Below the pieces are notes generated by a model. That model searched no databases. It saw only the letters and a program-made list of their open reading frames with translations, and was not told the DNA's origin. 64,000 bases of DNA from positions 2,513,001 through 2,577,000 of the forward strand of contig NZ_JAZHRR010000001.1 of NCBI RefSeq assembly GCF_036924515.1, read 5' to 3'. The stretch is from Bradyrhizobium sp. AZCC 1610. GTDB taxonomy: Bacteria; Pseudomonadota; Alphaproteobacteria; Rhizobiales; Xanthobacteraceae. Position numbers and translations under genes: made by a program. Positions 46,908 to 55,839 of this stretch are shown here, piece after piece. Within the stretch, counting starts at the first letter, position 1, and each line of letters opens with the position of its first letter.

Positions 46908-46953
46908 GGACAGATTAGGCTTGGACAAATTAGGTCAATAATACTTACCTAAT
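46908..46953. promoter_or_regulatory. Direct and inverted repeats between cupin gene and guaA
   Basis: Direct repeat GGACARATTAGG at 46908–46919 and 46923–46934 (15-base period), and an inverted repeat ATTAGGT (46929–46935) / ACCTAAT (46947–46953) with an 11-base spacer. AT-rich relative to the surroundings. A likely operator/promoter for the cupin gene, guaA, or both; the regulator is unknown. Confidence 0.4.
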
Positions 46954-47037
46954 GTCGCTTGTCCATGCCCCAGAAAGAATGTGGGTCAGTCGCTTCTCGC
47001 GGTTGCGACGCCGCGCCCCGTCGCGTAATTCCTGTCC

Positions 47038-48633
47038 ATGACAGCAGCACAGAAAGCCCGCGAGCAGACCACCTCCGTGGCCTCGGCGCATGACAAGATT
47101 CTGATTGTCGACTTCGGCAGTCAGGTGACGCAACTGATCGCGCGCCGGGTGCGCGAGGAGGGCGTCTATTCCGAGATCGTGCCGTTCCAGAAGGCGGAAG
47201 CTGCCTTCGACGAGATGAAGCCGAAAGCGGTGATCCTCTCCGGCGGCCCGGAATCGGTGCACGAAAAAGGCTCGCCGCGCGCGCCGCAGAAAATCTTCGA
47301 TTCCGGCGTCCCCGTGCTTGGCATCTGCTACGGCCAGATGACCATGGCCGCCCAGCTCGGCGGCGAGGTCGAGGGCGGCCACCACCGCGAATTCGGCCGC
47401 GCCGATGTCGAGGTGAAGACGGCGAGCAGATTGTTCGACGACACCTGGTCGATGGGCGAGAGCCATCCGGTGTGGATGAGCCATGGCGACCGCATCACAA
47501 AAATGCCGCCGGGTTTTACCGTCGCCGCCGTCTCGCCGAACGCGCCGTTCGCCGTGATCCAGGACGAGAAGCGCAAATATTACGGCCTGATGTTCCACCC
47601 CGAAGTGGTGCACACGCCGGACGGCGCCAAGCTGATCCGCAATTTCGTCCGCAAGGTCGCAGGCCTCACCGGCGACTGGACCATGCGCGCGTTTCGTGAA
47701 GAGGCGATCGAAAAGATCCGCGCCCAGGTAGGCAAGGGCAGGGTGATCTGCGGCCTCTCCGGCGGCGTCGATTCCGCCGTCGCCGCAGTGCTGATTCATG
47801 AAGCGATCGGCCACCAGCTCACCTGCGTGTTCGTCGATCACGGCATGCTGCGGCTCGATGAAGCCAAGACCGTCGTCGATCTGTTCCGGCATCACTACAA
47901 CATCCCGCTGGTGCACGTTGATGCGTCGAAACAATTCCTCGGCGAACTGGCCGGCGTCAGCGATCCCGAACAAAAGCGCAAGACGATCGGCCGCCTGTTC
48001 ATCGACGTTTTCGACGCGGAAGCGAAGAAGATCGGCGGCGCGGATTTCCTCGCCCAAGGCACGCTCTACCCCGATGTGATCGAGAGCGTCTCCTTCACCG
48101 GCGGCCCGTCGGTGACGATTAAGTCGCACCACAATGTCGGCGGTCTCCCCGAGCGCATGAACATGAAACTGGTCGAGCCGTTGCGCGAACTGTTCAAGGA
48201 CGAAGTCCGCGTGCTCGGCCGCGAGCTTGGTCTCCCCGAAATTTTTGTGGGCCGTCACCCGTTCCCGGGCCCCGGCCTCGCCATCCGCTGCCCCGGCGAT
48301 ATCACGAAGGAAAAGCTCGACATCCTGCGCCAGGCCGACGCCGTCTATATCGACCAGATCCGCAAAGCCGGCCTCTATGACACCATCTGGCAAGCCTTCG
48401 CCGTGCTGCTGCCGGTGAAAACCGTCGGCGTGATGGGCGACGGCAGAACTTACGAATACGTCGTGGGCCTGCGCGCCGTCACCTCTACCGACGGCATGAC
48501 CGCCGACTTCTATCCATTCGACATGAGCTTCCTCGGCGCGACGGCGACGCGGATCATCAACGAGGTGAAGGGGGTGAATCGGGTGGTGTATGATGTGACG
48601 AGCAAGCCGCCGGGGACGATCGAGTGGGAGTGA
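47038..48633 (+). CDS. guaA: GMP synthase (glutamine-hydrolysing)
   Basis: The 531-residue enzyme aminates XMP to GMP. The N-terminal class I glutamine amidotransferase domain (about residues 20–215) has the catalytic Cys in GICYGQMT and His-Glu in FHPEV. The ATP-pyrophosphatase P-loop is [13 protein letters not shown] near residue 240, and the C-terminal dimerisation domain ends PPGTIEWE as in most bacteria. The gene is intact to its stop even though its 3' end seems to be an island attachment site (see 48619–48630). No strong ribosome-binding site before ATG 47038. Confidence 0.96.
   Translation: MTAAQKAREQTTSVASAHDKILIVDFGSQVTQLIARRVREEGVYSEIVPFQKAEAAFDEMKPKAVILSGGPESVHEKGSPRAPQKIFDSGVPVLGICYGQMTMAAQLGGEVEGGHHREFGRADVEVKTASRLFDDTWSMGESHPVWMSHGDRITKMPPGFTVAAVSPNAPFAVIQDEKRKYYGLMFHPEVVHTPDGAKLIRNFVRKVAGLTGDWTMRAFREEAIEKIRAQVGKGRVICGLSGGVDSAVAAVLIHEAIGHQLTCVFVDHGMLRLDEAKTVVDLFRHHYNIPLVHVDASKQFLGELAGVSDPEQKRKTIGRLFIDVFDAEAKKIGGADFLAQGTLYPDVIESVSFTGGPSVTIKSHHNVGGLPERMNMKLVEPLRELFKDEVRVLGRELGLPEIFVGRHPFPGPGLAIRCPGDITKEKLDILRQADAVYIDQIRKAGLYDTIWQAFAVLLPVKTVGVMGDGRTYEYVVGLRAVTSTDGMTADFYPFDMSFLGATATRIINEVKGVNRVVYDVTSKPPGTIEWE
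48619..48630. other. Candidate attachment site at the guaA 3' end (left copy)
   Basis: ATCGAGTGGGAG encodes the last residues (IEWE) of guaA and recurs exactly, in the same orientation, at 62584–62595. Three further matching bases (GGA) lie two bases upstream of each copy. The guaA 3' end is a known integration hotspot for genomic islands. Confidence 0.5.
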
Positions 48634-48896
48634 CGGGGGAGTACCGTGGAGTAGTATCGGATAGCAGAGGACACTCGGGCGAATCCTAGGCCATCGATAG
48701 CAGTCGATAGATGCTAGGCGACCCGCAGATCTGCCGCTCTGTCGGGCGTCTCGCCGCTCTTCGAACGGCGCCCATACGCCGTCAGGCCCACCCCACCTTC
48801 GCGACTTTGTGGCCGTCAAATATTCGGTCGCGCGCTGCTCGAAGAAGTTAGCGCGCGCGACCAGTTCTCGGCGTCGATCACACGGTCGTAGATCGA

Positions 48897-49496
48897 TTAC
48901 TGCTCCTTCTTGAACAAATCCTGGAAGATGAGCTGGCCCCAAGTGCGGCCGCGTGCATGCACCAGCGCGCCACCCTCGTTGAGCTTTCCCAGCTTGACGG
49001 GTGCGAACCCGAGTTGTTTGGCCAAGGCCGCCACGGGAGCGGTCGCGTCCTCGTCGTCGCTCGACAGAAAGACGACCCGGTGCCCGCTCTCGACGATCGG
49101 ATCGGCAGCCAGGGTGGCCGCAATCAGGTGATTGAAAGCTTTCACGAGCTTGGCGCCGGTGAACGACTTCGCAACGAAGGCGGAGGACGGGAGGCCGTCC
49201 AGCTCCTCAAGCGGAACTAACGCGTTCATCGCGTCGATGACCGTCTTGCCTTTCCAGCTCGGCAGGGCCTTCGCAACCTCGCGATGCTCCCCGAACGGGA
49301 CCGCCAAGATGATTGTGTCGGCCTCGAGTGCATCCCGCAGCGACTTGGCGACGACCGTGGGTCCAATCGCCCGAGCCTGCGGCGCCAACGCCTCAGGCGG
49401 CCGGCGGCTCGCGACGGCCACCTTGATGTTCTTACGGGCGAAGGCCCGGGCGAGAGCCTGGCCTACCGCACCGAATCCTACAATCGCATAGCTCAT
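48897..49496 (-). CDS. NADPH-dependent F420 reductase-like (NAD(P)-binding) protein
   Basis: A 199-residue protein starting directly with the nucleotide-binding motif IVGFGAVGQALARAFARK (residues 5–22) followed by VAVASRRPPE, typical of the F420-oxidoreductase/NAD-binding_2 group. It has KVVKAFNHL-like sequence LVKAFNHLIAATLA and the C-terminal FLSSDDEDATAPVAALAKQL region. Many such proteins in organisms without F420 are NADP-dependent reductases of unknown substrate. It is cotranscribed with the SDR gene behind which it lies (41-base gap). Confidence 0.8.
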   Translation of the reverse strand: MSYAIVGFGAVGQALARAFARKNIKVAVASRRPPEALAPQARAIGPTVVAKSLRDALEADTIILAVPFGEHREVAKALPSWKGKTVIDAMNALVPLEELDGLPSSAFVAKSFTGAKLVKAFNHLIAATLAADPIVESGHRVVFLSSDDEDATAPVAALAKQLGFAPVKLGKLNEGGALVHARGRTWGQLIFQDLFKKEQ

Positions 49497-49537
49497 AACA
49501 CTTCTCCGATCCGTGTTGATATTGATTTCCCGGCCTT

Positions 49538-50272
49538 TCAGATGGCCGAGAAGCCGCCGTCGACAGACAACTCCACCCCATTCACGAAGCTCGAATCGTC
49601 TGAAGCAAGAAACAGCGCGACCGCCGCAATTTCCTCAGGACGACCCATCTTTCCCCGCGGGATCAGGGATTCGAACATCCGCTTCGCCTCCTCGGTGAGA
49701 ACTTGGTCCTGCATCGGTGTGGCGATCGGCCCCGGGCTCAGCACGTTCACCCGGATATTCCTGCCCTTCAGTTCGTTGAGCCAAGTGCGTGCGAATGAGC
49801 GCAACGCCGCCTTGCTCGCCGAATACACGCCGTAACCAGGAAAACCTTTCACCGAAGCAACTGACCCGGTCATGAAGATCGATCCGCCATCGTTGAACAG
49901 CGGCAACGCCTTCTGAACCGTAAACAGCGTGCCGCGCGCATTCAGGTTGAAGGCCGCATCGAAGTGCTGCTCGGTAATCTCGCCCAGTGGGACGGCTTCG
50001 CCCATGCCGGCGCTCGCGTACAGGACGTCGACCTTGCCCTTTTCCCGCTTGACTGTATCGAACAGGCGGTCGAGGTCGTCGAGATTGGACGCGTCGCCGC
50101 GCACGCCGGTCACGTTCCGGCCGATCAGCTTGACGGCCTCGTCCAGCGCCTCCTGTCTCCGGCCCGTGATGAAAACATAGGCGCCTTCTTCAACGAACCG
50201 CTTGGCGCTCGCCAGCGCCATGCCGCTCGATCCACCCGTGATGACTGCAACCTTACCCTCAAGCTTTCCCAT
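49538..50272 (-). CDS. Short-chain dehydrogenase/reductase
   Basis: A 244-residue classical SDR: TGGSSGMALASAKRF cofactor motif (residues 12–26), NNAG-equivalent LYASAGMGEAVP, catalytic Tyr-x3-Lys in YGVYSASKAAL and C-terminal VNGVELSVDGGFS. NADP preference is suggested by TGRRQEALDEA after the second strand. Substrate unknown. Divergent from the LysR gene at 50533, which probably regulates it and the following reductase gene. Confidence 0.9.
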   Translation of the reverse strand: MGKLEGKVAVITGGSSGMALASAKRFVEEGAYVFITGRRQEALDEAVKLIGRNVTGVRGDASNLDDLDRLFDTVKREKGKVDVLYASAGMGEAVPLGEITEQHFDAAFNLNARGTLFTVQKALPLFNDGGSIFMTGSVASVKGFPGYGVYSASKAALRSFARTWLNELKGRNIRVNVLSPGPIATPMQDQVLTEEAKRMFESLIPRGKMGRPEEIAAVALFLASDDSSFVNGVELSVDGGFSAI

Positions 50273-50532
50273 GACTTCTCCTTTCGTAGTGTCGGGACAG
50301 CATCTGCCTCCGAGAACCTCGAAATGGGTCCACCGGCGTCAGTTGTTGAGTGCGGAAGCGCGCACATCGGTGGTGCGAAATCGATCCGGCTGGACGACTG
50401 ACGCCAGCCGCGACGATCGGTGTCCGCCGTTCGGAATTGGGCCGCGCTCGTCGACATATGACCGCCCGTACTGCTGTTCGATGTGTTAGATGCGGGCTTT
50501 GGAAGGCGCACCGCGTGGTGCCGGATTGCACC

Positions 50533-51429
50533 ATGATCGACTGGGATGACGTTCGCTACTTTCTTGCCGTCGCGCGCGGAGGCTCAGTGCGGGCCGCCGC
50601 CGAGCGCCTCGGGGTGAATCACTCGACCGTGCTGCGACGCATCGCTCAGCTCGAGGAACGCCTCGGGGCGCAGATGTTCGAAAAGCTGCCTTCGGGCTAC
50701 CGCCTGACGGCTGCGGGCGAGGAGGTCCTCGAGCTCGCGAACCAGATGGAAGTGTCGTCGCACCTGCTGGAGACGCGCGTCTTCGGGCGCGACCAGAGCG
50801 TGCGCGGGCTTCTGCGGGTGACGCTGGCACCGACCCTCGCGACACACCTGCTCATGCCCGACTTGACCGCTTTCGCGCGTCTGCATCCGGACATCGAGAT
50901 GGAAATCTTGTCGTCCGGCGAGCTGGCAAATCTGACCAACCGAGAGGCCGACGTCGCGATCCGCGTCGTCTACGATCGCAAAACTCTGCCGCTCAATCTC
51001 CACGGCCTGAAGGGACCGGAATTGTTCGGCGGCGTCTACATGTCCCGCGATCGACTAGCCGCGTGGCGTGCGGGCGCTCCTGATCCCATTCGGTGGATCG
51101 TCATAAGCATTCATGGAATCCCTGACTGGGCCAGCGAGGGTGAGGTTCGCACCACGGGGGTTCCGTTCAGGACCACGGACGGCGAGGCGCAGATCGTTGC
51201 GGTACGGCAAGGGCTCGGGATCACGACACTGCCGTGCTTCGTCGGAGATGCCGACCCCCTACTGGTGAGGGTGCCGGGCACCGACCTGCACATGCATGGA
51301 ACGCTCTGGCTTCTCACGCAGGGGGAGACACGCAAGACGAAGCGCGTGCGTCTCTTCACTGAGTTCGTATCCCGCAGGCTCGCCGCGTACGCGCCGCTTC
51401 TCGCGGGACTGTCCTTATCGCGTGACTGA
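50533..51429 (+). CDS. LysR-family transcriptional regulator
   Basis: The 298-residue regulator has the LysR helix-turn-helix at residues 5–62 (GSVRAAAERLGVNHSTVLRRI) and a full effector-binding domain. Start ATG 50533 gives the canonical MIDWDDVRYFLAVAR opening; in-frame codons upstream do not align. It is divergent from the SDR/reductase pair across a 260-base gap. It resembles the LysR at 9797 in its N-terminal motif. Confidence 0.9.
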   Translation: MIDWDDVRYFLAVARGGSVRAAAERLGVNHSTVLRRIAQLEERLGAQMFEKLPSGYRLTAAGEEVLELANQMEVSSHLLETRVFGRDQSVRGLLRVTLAPTLATHLLMPDLTAFARLHPDIEMEILSSGELANLTNREADVAIRVVYDRKTLPLNLHGLKGPELFGGVYMSRDRLAAWRAGAPDPIRWIVISIHGIPDWASEGEVRTTGVPFRTTDGEAQIVAVRQGLGITTLPCFVGDADPLLVRVPGTDLHMHGTLWLLTQGETRKTKRVRLFTEFVSRRLAAYAPLLAGLSLSRD

Positions 51430-51549
51430 CGCGCGGCAGGTAGCCGATGGCGCTGTCCCGAGCATACTACTGTAGGCACGTTGCGGTGACAGTGCACTAA
51501 ACTAGCCGAGGATTGTGCCCCAAAGCTGCGTACTATTCCTACCCACAAG

Positions 51550-51608
51550 CAATCCACGGCCGCCCCGGCAAGGGGCGCTGTGGATTGCTTCGCTTCGCTC
51601 GCAATGAC
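51550..51608. repeat. Half copy of the GTCATTGCGAGCG palindromic repeat
   Basis: CAATCCAC (51550–51557) pairs with GTGGATTG (51580–51587) around GCCCCggcaaGGGGC, and the right arm continues CTTCGCTTCGCTCGCAATGACG. The matching left outer arm of the complete copy at 46384–46460 is missing. Confidence 0.75.
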
Positions 51609-51719
51609 GAATGAGAGTTTTCGCATGCATGACAGGCAAATCACTTCTGATTTTCCGAAATCGTGTCAAGCCCGGGAATCAAAAATATTCTGCTTTCGTT
51701 CTCACCCAAATCAGTCCCA

Positions 51720-52170
51720 TAACTCCGCCCGTCTCACCCGATTGAGGGGCGCTCGCGAACGTCACGAACGTGCGGTGAGATGCGGTGGACGCTGAGGGCG
51801 CGATAGACGTGCGCGCCGGATGCGTACGGCGAAGTCGTGTGGTTCGGGCGCCGCGGTGCTGGCGCTACGTTGGCGGGGAGTGTCCCGCCAATAACGGAGG
51901 CAAAAGAGCCGTTCTCCGGGAAGAGCACGAAGTAAGCCGTAAAGCCATTGCGCAGGGAAGGCCGGAGTGTTCCCGCTGCCCTGTATGCTCGTGTGCATTT
52001 TTGTTTGCGCAAATCGCACGCGAGACCGCGGGTGCAGCAAGCACCCGGTCTTCCCTGCGCCCTCAGATTTCGAAGAGGGCCAAACGAAGATGCAAACCTC
52101 GGGCGATGAGCGCCGCGAGAATGCGGACCCACACCCTCAAAGACCATTTGGATCGGGCTGGCTGGCCCGG
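51720..52170. repeat. Probable dispersed intergenic repeat of Bradyrhizobium type
   Basis: Stretch beginning near GCGATAGACGTGCGCGCC and including GGCGAAGTCGTGTGGTTCGG, GCGCAGGGAAGGCCGG and CGAAGATGCAAACCTCGGG. I recognise this block as one that recurs between genes in Bradyrhizobium genomes. Only one copy is in the window, so this rests on memory of the family. Limits are approximate. Confidence 0.5.
51950..52060. ncRNA. Candidate structured RNA with a three-way junction
   Basis: Outer stem: GCGCAGGGAAGGCCGG (51950–51965) with CCGGTCTTCCCTGCGC (52045–52060), 15 of 16 paired. Inside: CTCGTGTGC (51988–51996) with GCACGCGAG (52016–52024), and GGGTGC (52030–52035) with GCACCC (52041–52046), the latter just touching the outer stem. 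Strand and expression are unknown; either strand folds. Confidence 0.4.
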
Positions 52171-52243
52171 TAATCTCCGCTTCGCTGCCTGCCCTCGGAA
52201 GATCGCTCTCTCCCGACGCAATTTGTGAACGGAATATGCTTCG

Positions 52244-54754
52244 ATGAAATCCACGCGCCGAAAACCGAATCTCGTTGCCAAGTCGACCAAGGAACCCAAG
52301 CTTTCCCGCACCCATGCTCCGGCCGATCTGTCGCCCGTGGACTGGCAACGCGGCTTGCGCCGACAGTTCGGCCGCGAGCAGGCCTTCGGGCTTGAGAACC
52401 TGACCGACGAACCGTTTTTCTCCGAGTTTCGGGTCAGCAATCCGGTGTCGAAGTCCAGCTATCGCGTCGCGATTCGAGGCTTGGGGCCGGGCGGCAATTT
52501 CTGTTCTTGTCCCGATTATGCCACCAGCGAACTGGGGACCTGCAAGCACCTCGAATTCACGCTTGCGAAGCTGGAGAAAAAGCGCGGCGCAAAGGCGGCG
52601 TTCACGCGCGGCTACCAGCCTGCATTTTCTGAACTATACCTGCGCAATGAAGGCAAACGCTGCGTGCATTTTCGCGCCGGAACGGATTGCCCGCCGGCGG
52701 TGCGCGAGGCCGCCGCCGGCCTGTTCGATGCTGAACGCGACGGGATGCTGCCGGAGGAGCGGCTTGGCGAGCTCGAGCATTTTATGACCATGGCGTCGAA
52801 CTATGGTCATGAGCTGCGCGCTTATGACGATGCGCTCGATTTTGTCGCGGGAAGACGGGACGCTGATCGGCGGGCCTCGAAGCTGGAGCAGCTATTTCCG
52901 CGCGGTGCAGCCGATCCAAAGCTGCGGGGGCTTCTGAAGGTCCCGCTCTATGCCTATCAAGCCGAGGGCGCGCTGTTTGCGGTACGGGCCGGCCGGGCGC
53001 TGATCGGCGACGATATGGGGCTTGGCAAGACCATACAGGCCATTGCCGCGACCGAAATACTGGCGCGGCATTTTGGCGTCTCGAAAGTGCTGGTGATCTG
53101 TCCGACCTCGCTCAAATACCAGTGGCAAAGCGAGATCGCGCGCTTCTCGGGGCGGCAGGGCAAACATGCGGCACGCGTCATCAGCGGCGGTCGGGCGCAG
53201 AGGGCGAAGGATTTTGCCCTGGATGACTTCTGCAAGATCACCAACTACGAGAAGCTCAAGCCTGATCTCGACCAGATCGCCGCGTGGGCGCCCGAACTGG
53301 TCATCGTCGATGAAGCGCAACGGGTGAAGAACTGGAACACGATTGCGGCACGTGCCCTGAAACGCATCGATAGTTCCCATGCGATCGTGCTGACCGGTAC
53401 GCCGCTGGAAAACAAGCTCGAGGAACTGATCTCTATCGTCCAGTTCGTCGATCAACATCGGCTGGGGCCAACCTGGAAGCTGCTGCATGAGCATCAGGTC
53501 AAGGACGAAGCCGGGCGCGTCACCGGCTATACCGGACTGGATAAGATCGGCCAAACGCTGGCGCCGGTCATGATCCGTCGCCGCAAATCCGAGGTGCTGC
53601 GGCAATTGCCCAGCCGGACCGACCAGAACCTGCTGGTGCCGATGACCGAAATGCAATTGGAGTACCATAAGGAAAACGCCGACGAGGTAGCGAAAATCGT
53701 CCGCCGCTGGCGCAAGACCAAATTTCTCTCGGATCGGGACCAGCGGGCGCTGATGATTGCCCTGCAGAACATGCGGATGTCGTGCAACAGCACCTATCTG
53801 CTGGACCAGGAAACCGACCACGGCGTCAAGGCCGACGAATTGGCGGCACTGCTCGATGATTTGTTCGCCGATCCCGAGGCCAAGGCCGTGGTGTTTTCGC
53901 AGTGGACGCGGACCCACGACATCGTCATCCGCCGCCTCGAAGCGCGCGGGATCGGCTATGTCAGCTTCCACGGCAGCGTGCCGTCGGACAAGCGGCCGGC
54001 GCTGATCGATCGGTTCCGCGATGATCCGGCCTGCCGCGTGTTTCTCTCGACCGATGCCGGCAGCACGGGCCTCAATCTGCAGCATGCTTCGACCCTGGTG
54101 AATATGGACTTGCCGTGGAATCCGGCGGTGCTCGAACAGCGCATCGGACGCATCCATCGCATGGGCCAGAAGCGGCCAGTGCGGGTCATCAATTTCGTGG
54201 CAAAGGGCACCATCGAGGAGGGCATGCTTTCGGTGCTGGCGTTCAAGCGCTCCTTGTCGGCAGGAATTCTCGACGGTAGCAGTGGCGAGATTTCGCTCGG
54301 CGGTTCGCGCCTCAACCGCTTCATGAAGGACGTGGAAAGCGTCACCGGAAGCATGGGCGAGGGCGAAGCGGTGACGCCGGCCGAGGAGGTGGGGAGCATC
54401 GTCGCCGCTGTTGATGACGATGCCGGATCGGCGGAAAAAATAAATGCCGATCGGAACATTCGCGCTGGTGAGATAGCGCAGACTGACGGGTTCGCGGCAC
54501 CGCCTCGCGATACCGCTCCCGATCCGTGGCAAGCCCTGATGCAGGTCGGTGCGCAGTTTGTTGCCGCACTGGCGGCGGCCAATGATCCCAAGGCTGCTAA
54601 CGATCCCAAGGCTGCGGCGCATCCCTGGATCGAGCGCGATCCGGCAACCGGCGCGCAAAGCCTCAAAATGCCTCTGCCGCCGCCGGAAATCGCGCGACAA
54701 CTTGCCAATGCACTTTCTGCGCTCGCGGACGGCCTGCGCGGCAAGATTGCGTGA
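52244..54754 (+). CDS. SWIM zinc finger–SNF2 helicase (RapA/HepA-like)
   Basis: The 836-residue protein combines an N-terminal SWIM zinc finger (CSCPDYATSELGTCKH, about residues 87–102) with a full SNF2 ATPase. Helicase motifs: I DDMGLGKTIQA, II VDEAQRVKN (DEAQ form), III LTGTPLENK, V STDAGSTGLNLQ, VI IGRIHRMGQK. The C-terminal 130 residues are low-complexity acidic/Ala-rich and contain the tandem repeat NDPKAA-NDPKAA. It likely moves along DNA to remodel protein or RNA polymerase complexes; a defence role is possible. A small helical protein gene follows 40 bases on. Start ATG 52244 lies about 180 bases beyond the structured RNA candidate. Confidence 0.9.
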   Translation: MKSTRRKPNLVAKSTKEPKLSRTHAPADLSPVDWQRGLRRQFGREQAFGLENLTDEPFFSEFRVSNPVSKSSYRVAIRGLGPGGNFCSCPDYATSELGTCKHLEFTLAKLEKKRGAKAAFTRGYQPAFSELYLRNEGKRCVHFRAGTDCPPAVREAAAGLFDAERDGMLPEERLGELEHFMTMASNYGHELRAYDDALDFVAGRRDADRRASKLEQLFPRGAADPKLRGLLKVPLYAYQAEGALFAVRAGRALIGDDMGLGKTIQAIAATEILARHFGVSKVLVICPTSLKYQWQSEIARFSGRQGKHAARVISGGRAQRAKDFALDDFCKITNYEKLKPDLDQIAAWAPELVIVDEAQRVKNWNTIAARALKRIDSSHAIVLTGTPLENKLEELISIVQFVDQHRLGPTWKLLHEHQVKDEAGRVTGYTGLDKIGQTLAPVMIRRRKSEVLRQLPSRTDQNLLVPMTEMQLEYHKENADEVAKIVRRWRKTKFLSDRDQRALMIALQNMRMSCNSTYLLDQETDHGVKADELAALLDDLFADPEAKAVVFSQWTRTHDIVIRRLEARGIGYVSFHGSVPSDKRPALIDRFRDDPACRVFLSTDAGSTGLNLQHASTLVNMDLPWNPAVLEQRIGRIHRMGQKRPVRVINFVAKGTIEEGMLSVLAFKRSLSAGILDGSSGEISLGGSRLNRFMKDVESVTGSMGEGEAVTPAEEVGSIVAAVDDDAGSAEKINADRNIRAGEIAQTDGFAAPPRDTAPDPWQALMQVGAQFVAALAAANDPKAANDPKAAAHPWIERDPATGAQSLKMPLPPPEIARQLANALSALADGLRGKIA

Positions 54755-54794
54755 CGATGCGTAGTTTCGCCAACATCCTGGATGGAGGTCCGCA

Positions 54795-55130
54795 GTGTTC
54801 CATGATCTTAAATGGTCTCCATCCGAAAAGAAGATCACACGCAGGGCCTTCGACATCGCGCTGGAATCGGCACTCGCCAAGGTAATGGCCGAATTCAAGC
54901 GAAAGGCTAACGCCGCGTCGACGCCGTCCGAGATGTGGGAGATCGAAGACTATCTGCGTCAGCAACGGCGGGAGATCGATGAAACATTCGATTATCGGTA
55001 CTCGCAACTTCCTCTTGTCTTTGCCCGTCTCATTCGAGAGGGGCATCTGGATGAAAGCCTCCTTTCCGATCTGTCGGAAGAGAAGCGCGAGATCATTCGC
55101 TCGTTCCTTACTTTCGCTGCGAAGGGGTAG
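54795..55130 (+). CDS. Small helical protein downstream of the SNF2 helicase
   Basis: A 111-residue protein, nearly all alpha-helix by composition, with basic N-terminal part (LKWSPSEKKITRRAFDIAL) and EIEDYLRQQRREIDETFDYRYSQLPLVFARLIREG in pieces around the middle. No known domain recognised. It starts 40 bases after the helicase stop on the same strand, so it is likely cotranscribed and may be its partner. GGAGG lies upstream at 54783–54787; the start codon appears to be GTG. Confidence 0.65.
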   Translation: MFHDLKWSPSEKKITRRAFDIALESALAKVMAEFKRKANAASTPSEMWEIEDYLRQQRREIDETFDYRYSQLPLVFARLIREGHLDESLLSDLSEEKREIIRSFLTFAAKG

Positions 55131-55192
55131 CGGCGGCAGCCGTGCTCCACGTCTGGCTCGGGCCATGAGCACAGCGGCGCGACCGCGAAGCG

Positions 55193-55597
55193 CTATCCAC
55201 CGCGAAACGGATTGGCGATGCGTAAACCCTCGTCGAGCTTCATGCCGTGCTGCATATCCTCCGACCAGAGCGTGTCGCAACCGGCGTCAAGTGCCGAGGC
55301 TGCAATCATCGAGTCATAGATTGAAAGGCCGTATCGCTCCGCCAGTCGAAGTCCCGTTTCGTGGGTCTCGACGGTGAGGGGATGAACCGTCAGCAGGCCG
55401 CGCAACGTGTTGAGGAATGCATGCGTCTCGTCCCAGGACATCTGCATTTTTCGGCGCGCGACGTTGGCAAGTTCGTTCAGAACTTGCACGCTGATTGAAC
55501 CGCCGCCGGCGATGGCCGCCTCCGCCCGATCGGCCTTCGCGGCATCGCCGGATGCGAGGTAGACGAGGATGTTGGTATCGAAAAAACTAACGGGCAT
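55193..55597 (-). CDS. VapC-type PIN domain toxin
   Basis: A 134-residue PIN-domain RNase. The acidic active-site residues are in place: FFDTNILVY (Asp7), LNELANV (Glu near 42), SIYDSMIAASAL (Asp near 94) and WSEDMQHG (Asp near 113). It would cleave tRNA or other RNA when freed from its antitoxin. Its start overlaps the antitoxin gene's end by 11 bases, the usual antitoxin-first order. Confidence 0.92.
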   Translation of the reverse strand: MPVSFFDTNILVYLASGDAAKADRAEAAIAGGGSISVQVLNELANVARRKMQMSWDETHAFLNTLRGLLTVHPLTVETHETGLRLAERYGLSIYDSMIAASALDAGCDTLWSEDMQHGMKLDEGLRIANPFRGG

Positions 55598-55817
55598 TGG
55601 CCTCGTCCCTGTCGAACCTGAAATCGGCAGGGAGACGGCCGCGGAACGCGCGAAGGCGTTTCAATAGCTCGTCGCGCCCGGGCTTGCGCGCGACGCCAAA
55701 CTGTCGCCCGTCAGCGACGTGGATTTCGATCTCGTCGCCCTCCTTGAGGCCGAGCGCCTCGACCACGATGGCGGGAAGCCGAACCGCAAGGCTGTTCCCC
55801 CATTTTGCGACCTGCAT
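55587..55817 (-). CDS. AbrB/MazE-type antitoxin (VapB)
   Basis: A 76-residue SpoVT/AbrB-fold antitoxin: WGNSLAVRLPAIVVEALGLKEGDEIEIHV at the N terminus forms the DNA-binding swapped hairpin, while the C-terminal part (LLKRLRAFRGRLPADFRFDRDEA) would wrap the toxin. First gene of the toxin–antitoxin operon, directly downstream of a 26-bp inverted repeat that is probably its own operator. GGAGGAGCTGAC stands before ATG 55817. Confidence 0.92.
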   Translation of the reverse strand: MQVAKWGNSLAVRLPAIVVEALGLKEGDEIEIHVADGRQFGVARKPGRDELLKRLRAFRGRLPADFRFDRDEANAR

Positions 55818-55839
55818 TGTCAGCTCCTCCGTTCATCAG

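Larger units (their letters stand above)
51430..52243. other. 814-base gap holding two repeats and a structured RNA candidate
   Basis: No protein gene recognised. It contains a half copy of the GTCATTGCGAGCG repeat (51550–51608) and a longer dispersed-type repeat (about 51720–52170) with a three-stem structure at 51950–52060. This is the upstream region of the SNF2 helicase gene. Confidence 0.6.

Noticed and set aside
46806..46928. N-terminal extension of the cupin protein from ATG 46928
   Set aside because: The added 41 residues are basic, unrelated to the cupin domain and cross the repeat-containing regulatory gap.
46945..48942. 665-residue minus-strand open frame
   Set aside because: Antisense shadow of guaA, whose domains are complete.
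52892..54898. 668-residue minus-strand open frame
   Set aside because: Antisense shadow of the SNF2 helicase gene.
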